Below are positions 9,328 to 19,200 of a stretch of DNA of 64,000 nucleotides, piece after piece. Where the stretch lies: assembly GCA_017427385.1 (NCBI GenBank), contig JAFRSW010000022.1, positions 172,851 to 236,850 on the forward strand, given 5' to 3'. Position numbers and translations under genes: made by a program. The notes under the pieces were generated by a model. It was not told the origin of the DNA and did no database searches. It was given only the letters and a program-made list of their open reading frames with translations. This stretch comes from Bacteroidales bacterium. Lineage in GTDB: Bacteria; Bacteroidota; Bacteroidia; Bacteroidales; UBA932. Numbering within the stretch: position 1 is the first letter of the stretch; every line of letters starts with the position of its first letter.

Positions 9328-9350
9328 GTCGGTGTCATTGATTATGGGAA

Positions 9351-9376
9351 CCGCGGGGGCGGTCAGGCCCCCACGG
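9351..9376 (-). other. GC-rich intercistronic hairpin
   Basis: A 10-bp stem with one mismatch (9351-9360 with 9367-9376) and a 6-nt loop lies between the 1201-residue lipoprotein gene and the transglutaminase gene. There is no T-tract, so it looks more like an mRNA-stabilising or processing hairpin than a full terminator. Confidence 0.5.
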
Positions 9377-9391
9377 TCAAAAAGAGCGGAA

Positions 9392-12300
9392 CTATTTCAC
9401 TACGATGTTGTCGAGATACCAGCGATTCTGGTGACGTGCGCTATTGCTGACATCAGGATCATTGTTCGTAGGACGAATCGTTATGCGCGTTGCCGATGTT
9501 GCACCTTTGATCTTCACGGAAGCGTGCTGCCATTCGAGCTTTGTTGGATTCTCCTTGGACTGGGCGGACTCAATTTCTCCACTGGTTTCGGTCCCCGTAG
9601 CCTCTATGGTGCCGCCACCGCTCACGGTGACGGTCAGGGTCATGAGGTCAGGATTGTTCGAACCGGTCTTGCACCAGCACCAGTCGAATGTCAAGGTGAC
9701 GTCGGTAGCGGCTGAAAGGTTCTTCAGCGCAGGAAGGATGAGACCGGAACTGTAAGAGGTCTTTCCGAATTTGAGGTAGTTCTTGTTAAGATACAAAGTC
9801 TGCTTATTGCCGTTGTCGGGCGTTCCGTCAGACCACGCCTGGTCTTTCCAACCCCAGACATAGCCGTAGCCGCGTGTCTGAAGCTCGGTGAGGAGGTTTG
9901 CGAGTTCCGTTTTCGTAAAGATATTCGGAGAACTGCCAACAGTATCATTGGTTACATCATCAGGAGCGTTGGTGGCAGCGGAATAACTTGCCATCCACTC
10001 GAAGTCATCTGCAAAGACCGGTTCCGGTTCGGCTCCCCAAAGATCGGAATCCCAGGTCTTATCCTTGATGGCGTCGTAAACGTTCTCGGTGATGTTGTTG
10101 TCCAGCAGGTACTTGTAGATGCGGCAAAGGATGAGAAGGCTCTGCATCGGGCACATCAGGCCACTATATCCTTCCAATCCGCTTGCTCCCATATCCTGAT
10201 AATTACCGATACGGCCCTTTCCGCTGTCGAGCTGACGGGCACGGTTGAGCCAGTAAGGCAGCACGCGGCGCAGTACCTCAATGTTCACCGGATGGTCTGC
10301 ATCGAAGTTGGCGGCTCCTTCGTTCTGGTACCAAGGATACTTGCACTTGTTCCACTTGTCGGCTTCGAGTTCAGGAATTTCCATAGTCATGGGCTTGCCG
10401 TTTGCAAGGGTATGCACAGGAGCATTCAGGGCTGTAGGCCATACGGTCGTGCCCTCTGCGGTGCACATCTCGACAAAGCCCTTGATGGCGATATCCCAGG
10501 CCTCGAAAGGCTTGTAGGTCTTGCCGTTCACGGTAATGGTGGCTTCATCCTGCTTGTTGTTGTCGGAATCCGCATATTCGGAGTACACAGGGATATAGTG
10601 CACATTCTTCCATGCATTGTCTCCCTGATGCTTGCCATCGGCGTAGATAGTACCAACGTTCTTCTCCCACACATCGAGGAAGGTCACGAACTGCTTTGCG
10701 AATGCCTTCATGTCGTTCTGGCTTTCGGCAGGAATTCCCTCGCCGTAGAGGTCGTAGTCGATGGTCATTCCCTGAACAGCCTCGTAGACGTTGCTCTCGA
10801 TGTTGTTGTCCAGCAGGTGCTTGTAGAAGCGGATCATGATGAGATACATACGCATTGCGCTTATCATACCGGACTGTCCGCCGGCAAACTTGTAGTCGCC
10901 AAGCTGCTGGAAGTTGTTGACACGGCCCGTGCCGGAGTCGAGTGTCTGTGCACGCTTCAGCCACCAAGGCATCATCTGTGCCATCATCTCCACAGTGTAA
11001 GGCTTGTCTGCGGAGAGATTAAGGTCACCATCCTCATACCAAGGATATGCCCACTTGTTCCAGGTCGCATTCTTTGCAGGAACAGGGATGTCGAGGCCCT
11101 TGCCACCGCCGAGGGTGTGCTTGAGGGTGGCCTGCTCGTCGGGAACGCATTCCATGCCTTCCTTGGTCAGGATCTCCACGATACCCTTAGCTGCAACCAC
11201 CCATGCTTCGTACATGGTGTAGGTCTCGGTGCCTACTGTGATGGTAGTTTCGGGCTGAGAAACGTTGTCGGTAACATCAGCGCCGTAGTTCGACCATGTA
11301 GGAATGTAGTGTACGTTGAAGAAACGCTTGTCTCCCTGGTGCTGGCCGTCAGGCTGGATGGTACCAACATTGGCCTTCCAAACGTCGAGGACGGTCACCA
11401 GCTGCTGTGCGAAGTCCTTGAGGGTTGCTCCGCTGGGTGCCACATAGGCAAGCTGCTTGACGGTGACGACGGTAGCTTCGTCGGTGGTTCCCTTGATGGA
11501 AACGGTGCCTTCACGTGCATCGCCGGTGTTATTGTCCACCGTCACGGTAATGGAAGCAGGATTCTCGATGTCGCCGGAAGCGGGATCGATGTGGATCCAG
11601 GATTCACTGGCGGTTGCAGTCCATGCGGTGTTGGCAGCGAACTTGATGCTCGTGCCGGCTTCGGGAGCTTCCGCCTCGAAGGTCATTTCCGCACTGGTCT
11701 GGAGGATAATGTCAGCGGGCCTTACGCCATAGAGGTCGTGGTCGATGACCAGGCCCTTGGTTGCGGTGTAGACATCCTTGGTGATGTTGTTATCCAGCAG
11801 ATACTTGTAGTAACGTGCCATCATCAGGAGCATACGCATTGCGGAGAGTTCTCCGGAAACGCCTTCGATGCCCCAGCCGCCGACAGAAGCGAAGTTGGTC
11901 ACACGGCCGTTGCTGAGGGTGCTCTTGTTGTACCACCAAGGGAGGACGATTCCGAAGTACTCGACCTTCCAGGGGTTCTTTGCGCTGAGGTTCAGCAGGC
12001 CTGCATACTCATAGAAAGGATGCTGCCAAGGAATCATCTCGGGTGCGGTAGGGATGGGGGCATTGAGGCCGACACCGTCGCCGAGAGTGTGCTCGCGAAC
12101 ATTCTGCACGGTAGGAACGAGGGCCATACCTTCGAGGGTGATCATGTTAACGATCCCCTGGGCTGCAATGGTCCAGCACTGCTCCATGTCGTAGGTCTGG
12201 TCTGCCACGGTGATGGTGGTCTCAGGCTCGCTGTTCTCTGCAGAATTCGGGAATGTGGTGGTGTGGGTAGGAATGTAGTGTACATCCTTCCATTCGTTCT

Positions 12301-12997
12301 TGCTGTCCACGCTGTGGGCGCCGTCAGCCTCGATGGTGCCGACATGGGCCTGCCATACGTCGAGGATCTTGACGAATTCCTTCGCGAAGCCCATCAGGGT
12401 GCTGCCTGCGGAGAGATACTCGGTGGAGACCTTCTCGGGCAGTTTGCCGTCCTTCTTGTAGCCGGCGATTGCACGTGCCACGGTGACGGTTGCGCGGTTG
12501 GTGGAGAAGGAGATGCTTCCATCGGGACGGTCGAAGAGGGTCACGTTGGGGATGCGGACCTTCTCGACAGCCTCGTCGAGGATGCGCTGAGCTATGCTCG
12601 CCAGGTCTTCCTTGCCTTTTGCATTGGCGGGACCATTGACAACGGCGATCTCGTCCTTGTCGTAACTGTCGCGCTCAGGATGGTCTGCAGGCTTGAGATC
12701 CAGCACCTTGATGTCTGCCTTGTCGTTAGCCTGAAGGTTGACAAGCAACTTGAACATGGCATACTGGTACTGAGGGAGAGTCAGGTCCTTGGAACCGACC
12801 TTCAGGGTTTCTGCAATCGTGGTGTTTTCTTCCCACGCCGCATACATGCCCGCTACAGCATCGACGAGCTCAGCCTGTGTGAGCGTCGCCACGACATTCT
12901 CATCCACGGGCTCATCTTCCTCATGCTTTTTACAGCTGACGAGGACAAGCGATGCAATGGCGAGTGCCGCAAGCAAATACTTTAATGTCCTTTTCAT
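9392..12997 (-). CDS. Giant repeat lipoprotein with BACON domain and pseudomurein-binding-like repeats
   Basis: Lipoprotein of 1201 residues (Cys22, then KKHEEDE, an acidic surface-export-like signal). After an N-terminal region with two degenerate binding-type repeats (about 40-200, including GYKKDGKLPEKV) come three homologous units of about 220 residues: U1 203-424, U2 525-752 and U3 763-988. Each starts FAKxFVxxLDVW, contains VHYIP and a TITV strand, has a P(W/Y)W(L/Y) segment followed by GR(V/I)xNF/Y, and ends YKYLLDNNI then DYDLYG. A BACON domain (about 428-519, SWIHIDPASG) separates U1 from U2. Residues about 995-1201 look like a jelly-roll carbohydrate-binding domain. No catalytic motif is evident, so I infer a large surface ligand-binding protein. 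Confidence 0.75.
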   Translation of the reverse strand: MKRTLKYLLAALAIASLVLVSCKKHEEDEPVDENVVATLTQAELVDAVAGMYAAWEENTTIAETLKVGSKDLTLPQYQYAMFKLLVNLQANDKADIKVLDLKPADHPERDSYDKDEIAVVNGPANAKGKEDLASIAQRILDEAVEKVRIPNVTLFDRPDGSISFSTNRATVTVARAIAGYKKDGKLPEKVSTEYLSAGSTLMGFAKEFVKILDVWQAHVGTIEADGAHSVDSKNEWKDVHYIPTHTTTFPNSAENSEPETTITVADQTYDMEQCWTIAAQGIVNMITLEGMALVPTVQNVREHTLGDGVGLNAPIPTAPEMIPWQHPFYEYAGLLNLSAKNPWKVEYFGIVLPWWYNKSTLSNGRVTNFASVGGWGIEGVSGELSAMRMLLMMARYYKYLLDNNITKDVYTATKGLVIDHDLYGVRPADIILQTSAEMTFEAEAPEAGTSIKFAANTAWTATASESWIHIDPASGDIENPASITVTVDNNTGDAREGTVSIKGTTDEATVVTVKQLAYVAPSGATLKDFAQQLVTVLDVWKANVGTIQPDGQHQGDKRFFNVHYIPTWSNYGADVTDNVSQPETTITVGTETYTMYEAWVVAAKGIVEILTKEGMECVPDEQATLKHTLGGGKGLDIPVPAKNATWNKWAYPWYEDGDLNLSADKPYTVEMMAQMMPWWLKRAQTLDSGTGRVNNFQQLGDYKFAGGQSGMISAMRMYLIMIRFYKHLLDNNIESNVYEAVQGMTIDYDLYGEGIPAESQNDMKAFAKQFVTFLDVWEKNVGTIYADGKHQGDNAWKNVHYIPVYSEYADSDNNKQDEATITVNGKTYKPFEAWDIAIKGFVEMCTAEGTTVWPTALNAPVHTLANGKPMTMEIPELEADKWNKCKYPWYQNEGAANFDADHPVNIEVLRRVLPYWLNRARQLDSGKGRIGNYQDMGASGLEGYSGLMCPMQSLLILCRIYKYLLDNNITENVYDAIKDKTWDSDLWGAEPEPVFADDFEWMASYSAATNAPDDVTNDTVGSSPNIFTKTELANLLTELQTRGYGYVWGWKDQAWSDGTPDNGNKQTLYLNKNYLKFGKTSYSSGLILPALKNLSAATDVTLTFDWCWCKTGSNNPDLMTLTVTVSGGGTIEATGTETSGEIESAQSKENPTKLEWQHASVKIKGATSATRITIRPTNNDPDVSNSARHQNRWYLDNIVVK

Positions 12998-13033
12998 AAA
13001 GAATTGGTTTTAAAATGGTTAATAGTTAGAAAA

Positions 13034-14368
13034 TTAATCAGATTCATTCCATATGTCGTTCACGTCCGGGAAGGTGCCCAGACCGTAACGGAAAAGCACT
13101 ATTCCAGTGGCATTGGACTGCCGGTACGCCATGATGTCTGCCATCAGGGCCTCCTCGGAAAGAGACTGTTCGCTCTTGTCGTAAGTCTGCAAGCCGGACC
13201 ATACTTCAGCGTTCGCCGAATTGGTGCAGAACCAGTTCATGACGTTCACCAGGCCTGTGTCGCTATAGTTATATGAGTAACGGTAGCACATGGGCATAAG
13301 TATGTGGATCCACTTCCCCATCTGGGAAGGATCCTGGGCATAGACGTTCGTACTGTTCTTTTCAGGCATCAGGGCCGCCGAGGTTACCAGGCCCTCGTCG
13401 TAGCTGTCGCAAAGCTCCCTGGTTTCCCTGCAGGCGCGGTTTACGGCCGCCACGGAATTGACTTCCTTGGTGAAATTATATTCCGAAGCCTTGCCGGGGA
13501 AACGTATGTAGTCGAGATGCAGACCCTTGACGCCAAAGTCTTCGATGCACAGACGACCGAGGTCCTGGATATCCTTGAACACCTCTTCCTTCAGTGTCTG
13601 TGTTTCCTTGTCGATTGGCTTGTTCCAGGTGCCTCCTTTGTAGAAAGCCTGGATCCAGCCATGAACGGCGTAGCCGATCTCCTCGGCCTTCTCCATGAAG
13701 GGAATGGCCTCGTGAGGGCGGTTCGTGAACGCGGCGGAGTTCAGCAGGAGATGCCTGTAGCCGAGCCTGTAGTATTCCTTCATTATCCTGGCGTCGTCAG
13801 CCATCATGGGCGCCATGTGCGAGCTCCACATCCAGATTGCATTGGGCAGGGGCGCCTTCCAGTCGAATATCTCGTTGACCTTACCCTTGCTGGGGTATGT
13901 CATATTGCGCCACTCCCCCGTCCCGTCCGGGATTCTCTGGTAGGATCCGCGGGCGTACTGAACGGCTTCCAGATCCCTGCTGCGCAGGAATTCGTCGACA
14001 GAGTCGTCGGAGGTGCCGAGCCGGAGGGTGAATTCCGCACTGGAGATTATGCCTGTGGCGAGGCCGTCATCCTTGGTGGATACCACCAGACGCTCCCCTG
14101 CCGCGAGCTCACCGCCGGCTGCGCTCCAGACGCACTTGTCCCTGGAGTAGCGGTCGGTCAGATACAGGCCGACGCCTTCCAGGCTTATCGGAGATTCAGC
14201 CGTGTTGAGAATCTCCACCCAACTCTCGTCACCGGATTCGTCATGGCCGGATATCTCGTTGATGACCAGCCCCTTGTATTTGGCTGCACTCCCCTCCTTT
14301 TCCTTGTTGCAGGCGGAGGCCAGCAACAAGGCTATGGAGAGAATGTTTATCAGTCGGAAGAGTTTCAT
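13034..14368 (-). CDS. Lamin-tail domain plus glycosidase-like (GHL10-type) lipoprotein
   Basis: Lipoprotein of 444 residues (lipobox LASAC, Cys20). Residues about 31-155 are a lamin-tail (LTD) beta-sandwich, recognisable from LVINEISGHDESGDESWVEI. Residues about 172-444 are a TIM-barrel glycosidase-like domain: GLHLDYIRFPG at about 282-292 matches the DYIR(Y/F)P signature of GHL10-type proteins, followed by SAALMPEK, MGKWIHILMPMCYRY and GIVLFRYGLG. From memory, very similar strings occur in Methanobacteriales proteins that also carry pseudomurein-binding repeats; I could not test this. The start overlaps the SusD2 stop by one base. It probably acts on a surface glycan, but the reaction is not established. 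Confidence 0.75.
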   Translation of the reverse strand: MKLFRLINILSIALLLASACNKEKEGSAAKYKGLVINEISGHDESGDESWVEILNTAESPISLEGVGLYLTDRYSRDKCVWSAAGGELAAGERLVVSTKDDGLATGIISSAEFTLRLGTSDDSVDEFLRSRDLEAVQYARGSYQRIPDGTGEWRNMTYPSKGKVNEIFDWKAPLPNAIWMWSSHMAPMMADDARIMKEYYRLGYRHLLLNSAAFTNRPHEAIPFMEKAEEIGYAVHGWIQAFYKGGTWNKPIDKETQTLKEEVFKDIQDLGRLCIEDFGVKGLHLDYIRFPGKASEYNFTKEVNSVAAVNRACRETRELCDSYDEGLVTSAALMPEKNSTNVYAQDPSQMGKWIHILMPMCYRYSYNYSDTGLVNVMNWFCTNSANAEVWSGLQTYDKSEQSLSEEALMADIMAYRQSNATGIVLFRYGLGTFPDVNDIWNESD

Positions 14369-16278
14369 TACTTGTAGAAAGGATTTTGTTCGATGGAACC
14401 TTCACTCTTGGTAATCTCCGGACGAGGGATGGGCATGAGGTAGTTGCGTCCGTCCTCGGGGAAATATTTCTTGGAAGGCATCACGCCCTTGGCGCAATCG
14501 CCGTAGTCGATTTTGTAGGTCTTGCCAAGCCAGGTGTAGTCGTAGGTCTGGCCCTCGTTGTAGAATACGTAGTTGTTGTTGGGGGAAGCGGCATCGTAAA
14601 TACGGGGCATGCGGTAGACCGTATCAGTCTTTGCAGTGCCCTGCAGCAGCATCACGAATCCTCCGTAAAGGTCTACGTTCTCGTAGAAGTCGGCCACCTT
14701 CCAGCGGCGCACGTCGAAGTAGCGGAATGCCTCGAAGGCAAGCTCGATGCGGCGCTCGTTCACGATGCGGTCCCACAGGTTGGTGCCGGTATCGTTAATC
14801 TCGGGCATCATAACATCCTTGCGCTGGCGTATCTTATTGATGTATTCGCGGGCGATATCCTCCTTGCCTCCAACCATATATGCGGCCTCGGCGTAGTTCA
14901 GGTAGAGCTCTGCAAGGCGAATCCAGGGATAGAGCACCGAACCGGTCTCCTTTTCGGAGATCTGCACGTTGGGATCGTGCCACTTGTGCAGCTTGTAGAA
15001 CATCGTGCTGGGATATTCGCCGAGGTCCAGGGGCTTCTTGGTGTAGTCGGGCATCTTGGTAACGGTACCGGACTTCACGAAGTCGTCGATGGTTTTCTTC
15101 TCGTACAGAAGATAGGTTTCCAGGTTCACCGTATTGAAGCTGCCATCCGTCTTGGTGTAGCTGAAGGGATAGAAAGGAGCCGCCACCGTCTTGTAGAAAC
15201 GGGGATCGCGGTTGGCATAAGGATGCTTGGGATCGTAGCCGGAGCCTTCCTCAAACCACTTCTTTCCGTTTTTCATCTCGTAGTCGCTGACCATGGCCTG
15301 AGTGGGCTCCAGGGAGCTCCAGCCGCTGTAATGCTCCGGCGGATAGAGGAGCTGTCCCTTGTGCACGGTGTATCCCAGAGGGGTGAAGAACTTGCACCAG
15401 ATGTTCTCCGGGCAGTTCACGTCCTTCCATATCTCGTCGTAGGTGTCCGCGAGACGGTAACCCTGTTGTTCCGCAATTTCTATGGCATCTTTTGTGGCAT
15501 TGAATGCACGTGTCCACTTATCCTTGCTGTATGTTCCGCGGAATATGCCTCCGGTGGGATTGTCGGGATCGTTGAAGAGAGGTGATGCTGCGATCAGCGT
15601 GAGGCGGGAACGGAGTGCTTTGGAAACCACCCTGTTGGCACGTCCCTGGCCGTTGGTAGGGCCGAGAAGGGAATCCGCCTTGTTCAGGTCTTTCAGGATC
15701 TCGTCCACGCAGTAGTCGAAATCGTTCCTCTTCACGCCGAACTCGTCGCTCATCTTGTAGGTATGCTTGATTAGGGGCACGCCGGCATAGCGCTCGATCA
15801 TGTTGGTGTAGGTCCATGCGCGGAGATAATAGACTTCGCCAAGAAGACGGTTCTTGTCGGCCTCGTCCATCTGGCTCCCCTCCTCCACCTTGTCGATGAA
15901 GTAGTTCATGTCCCTGACGTACTTGTAGGCGCGGTTCCAGATATTGAGCACGGTGGTGCGGTTGTTATGGGCTGCTCCGCCTTCCTGCATGTAGACGATG
16001 TTGTCGGGGTCCATGGTGCCGGCCGCGATATAACGGGTGGAGGTGCCTCCGTAGCGGAAATATCCTTCATCCGTAATGGCCCCGATGTTACCCTCCTGGA
16101 GGAAGTCCGGGAGCACGGAGTACATGGAATTCACATGGTTCTCGGCAAGGCCGACGCTGTTGAAGACGGCGTCTTCGGTCAGCTTGTCGAGAGGTGTCTT
16201 GTCGAGGTAGCCATCATTGCAGGCGCACATGAGGGCGGCTGCGGCTGTAAGAATCAAAATGCTGTATATCTTTTTCAT
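14368..16278 (-). CDS. SusD/RagB family outer-membrane nutrient-binding lipoprotein (SusD2)
   Basis: Lipoprotein of 636 residues with lipid Cys20 (ALMCAC) and the family signature YLDKTPLDKLTEDAVF right behind it. Later RIELAFEAFRYFDVRRW and the near-terminal NYLMPIPRPEIT are canonical SusD C-terminal motifs. It follows SusC2 by 13 nt and should form its extracellular lid. Long blocks such as GYFRYGGTSTRYIA are shared with SusD1, so the two SusCD pairs are paralogous. Confidence 0.96.
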   Translation of the reverse strand: MKKIYSILILTAAAALMCACNDGYLDKTPLDKLTEDAVFNSVGLAENHVNSMYSVLPDFLQEGNIGAITDEGYFRYGGTSTRYIAAGTMDPDNIVYMQEGGAAHNNRTTVLNIWNRAYKYVRDMNYFIDKVEEGSQMDEADKNRLLGEVYYLRAWTYTNMIERYAGVPLIKHTYKMSDEFGVKRNDFDYCVDEILKDLNKADSLLGPTNGQGRANRVVSKALRSRLTLIAASPLFNDPDNPTGGIFRGTYSKDKWTRAFNATKDAIEIAEQQGYRLADTYDEIWKDVNCPENIWCKFFTPLGYTVHKGQLLYPPEHYSGWSSLEPTQAMVSDYEMKNGKKWFEEGSGYDPKHPYANRDPRFYKTVAAPFYPFSYTKTDGSFNTVNLETYLLYEKKTIDDFVKSGTVTKMPDYTKKPLDLGEYPSTMFYKLHKWHDPNVQISEKETGSVLYPWIRLAELYLNYAEAAYMVGGKEDIAREYINKIRQRKDVMMPEINDTGTNLWDRIVNERRIELAFEAFRYFDVRRWKVADFYENVDLYGGFVMLLQGTAKTDTVYRMPRIYDAASPNNNYVFYNEGQTYDYTWLGKTYKIDYGDCAKGVMPSKKYFPEDGRNYLMPIPRPEITKSEGSIEQNPFYK

Positions 16279-16291
16279 ACTCCTTCGGATT

Positions 16292-19200
16292 TTAGAACAT
16301 AACCTTTACGCCGGCATTGTAGATCTTCATCTGAGGATATGTCTGGTACCCTTCGTCGTTGTTCTCGGGGTCGACGCTCTTCAGCTGGGAGAAGGTCAGG
16401 AGGTTGTAGCCTCCGATGTAGAAACGAACGTTCTTGATTCCGGTCTTGGGTCCGAACCATTTCTTGGGCAGGGTGTATCCGAGCTCGAGGTTCTTGAGGC
16501 GGAGGAACGCGGCGTTCTTGATGTAGAAGTCCGAACGGTTGGTTGAACCGAGGCTGTTGGTGGAGCCCAGACGCGGCCAGTCGGAATCGGGATTGTCCAG
16601 AGTCCATGCCTTTTCCGCGGCTTCCTTCTCCACGTTATACGATACGGGATCCATCAGCGGAGCGTAGTAGAAGCGCACACGGCCCTGGCCTTGGAGCAGC
16701 ATGGAGAAGTCGAAATTGCGCCAGCGGGCATCGAAGTTGATACCGTACACAATCTGGGGGATGGAGGAGAAAGGACTGCGGTAGCGGTCCAGGGTGGTTA
16801 TTTCACCATCTCCGTCCATATCTTCATACTTGAGGTCGCCCAGGGTAGCACCCGTCTTGTGAGGGTAGCCGTCGAGTTCTTCCTGGGTCTTGAAGACGCC
16901 GAGCACATGGTAGTAGAGGCCGGAGCCCATGGGCAGGCCTTCCAGCTTCATGTAGTCGTGCCCTTCCGGCCAGGGAGCCTCATCCATGAACTCGATCCTG
17001 TTCCTGGCATACAGGAAGTTGCCGGTAACATGATAAGTCAGGTCTCCTATCTTGTTCTCGTGGCCGAGCTGCAGTTCTATACCGGTGTTACGCACTATTC
17101 CTATATTCTCGTCGGGCAACTTGCTCGTCATGCCGGTGTAGAAGGGAATGGAAGCATTCCTGGCCGTGAGGATATTGCTGCGCCTTGTCCGGAACCATTC
17201 GAGTTCCCAGGTAAGGAGGCCGTTCTTCACGCTTCCGTCCAGACCGACGTTCCAGGTGCGTGCCACCTCCCAGGTGACATCCGGGTTGGGGATAGTGCCG
17301 GGGATAATCATGCTCACTTCCTTACCGTCGAGCATCAGCTTGTAGGCGCTTCCGGACTCGTACTGATAGGTGGTGAGGAACTGGAATGCGGATATCTGGT
17401 CGTTACCCTGCTCACCGAACGAAGCACGGAGCTTGAGATTGGTCAGCCAAGGGAAACTGTCTTTGATGAAGCCCTCCTCAGAAAGCCTCCAGCCAACGGA
17501 CACCCCGGGGAAGAAGCCCCAGCGGCGGCCTGAAGGGAAGTTCTCGGATCCGTCGTAACGGAAGATGGCCTGGAACAGGTACTTGCTGTCGTAGTCGTAG
17601 CCGACGCGCCCGAAGAACGAGCGGCGTGCGGTCTCCCATGCCTGACCGGTCGCCGAGAAGTAGGTCTTGTCCGCATCGCCGGCGAAGACTTCGTCGAGGA
17701 TGTCGGAATTGTATCGGTTCCTTCCCGCCATGAAATAGTCCCTCCGGTAAGCGCTCTGCTCGAAACCTGCGAGAGCAGTCACATGGTGATGATCCGCAAA
17801 GGTGTTATCGTAGTTGATATTGGCGTTGTAGGTTGTGGTGGTGTAATGGTTCTGGTACTCGTTAAGGGTCGGCGTGGTCCAATAGTCATTCAGTTTCTCC
17901 TCATACTCTTCGGTAATCTCGTTGAACCTGTAATATTTCCATTGCTGGTGCCACTGCTTGCGGAAATTGGAGCGCACGTCGTAAGCGACCTTGCCGTTCA
18001 CCGAAAGTCCCTTGACGGTCGCACCGAGGTCCCACTTGGCGGAAAGCGTGGTGTTGACGGAGTTGATAATGCTCCTGTTGTATCCCGTCAGGTCCTGAAC
18101 CAGAACGGCCGGGTTGAGGCCGCCGCGGAGGAGTCCGTTGGGATAGTAGGTCGCGCCCGTAGGCTTCATGCGCACGGCATTGTAGAAGATACCGGTCTCG
18201 TCCGAGGCGAAAGCGGAATAGTTCTTATGCTGCTGACGGGCCTGGATATCCACACCCAGGGAAAGGCTCTTGGTCACCTTGATATCGATGTTCGAACGAA
18301 GGTTCAGCTGATCGTAATTGGTTGCCGACTTCACATAGATACCATCCTGGTACTGCCCGTTCATCTGCACGAAATACGCAACGCGGTCGCCGCCACCGTT
18401 GATGGTAACGCCATACTTGTGCTGGGCGGAGAGGGGCTTGATGATCTCTTTCAGCCAGTTGGTGTTCGGGTAGAGGATGGGGTCGTCTCCTAGACGGTAG
18501 TGCTCCAACTGGGTGTCGTTATACATCCTGGCTCCACCGGTGATGGCAAGCTCGGCGTTATATGCATTGGTATAAAGGACGGCATCAGCCATTTCCACCA
18601 GACGTGTGGGTTGCTGGGCCGCAATGTCGTAGGAGAAAGTGACATTCGGGGCCTCGTTGAATTTGCCGCGCTTGGTGGTTACGAGGATAACGCCGTTTGC
18701 GGAGCGGGCACCGTAGATGGCCGCGGAAGCATCCTTCAACACAGTGACGCTTTCGATTTCCTCACCGGTAAGGCGGGAAAACTCATCGCTGCGGCCGGGA
18801 ACACCATCTATAATTACAAGAGGGGTATTGGTTCCCAATGTGCTGCGCCCGCGGATGTACATGACCGCATCATCGCGGCCCGGCTCACCGGAACGGTTGT
18901 TCACGATTACGCCGGAAAGACGGCCCGCAAGGCCCTGCGAAAGGTTGACCGATGAGTTCTTGACGAGGGCATCGCCTGAGGTGGTGGTCACAGAGCCCGT
19001 CAGGGTGAGCTTGCGCTGGCTGCCGTAGCCGATTGCAACCGCCTCGTCCAGCACCATGGCGTCGTCTTTAAGCACAAAATCGATGGTCGTGCGGCCATCG
19101 ACTTTCGTAGACTGTTCCTCGTAGCCCATAAGGCTGGCGACGAGGGTGGCATTTGGCTGCACGCCGGAAATGCTGTAGCGGCCCGAGGCATCGGTCATGG

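Noticed and set aside
10292-12985. An 897-codon plus-strand open frame antisense to the giant repeat lipoprotein
   Set aside because: Its repeats simply mirror those of the sense gene; no start signal or family resemblance.
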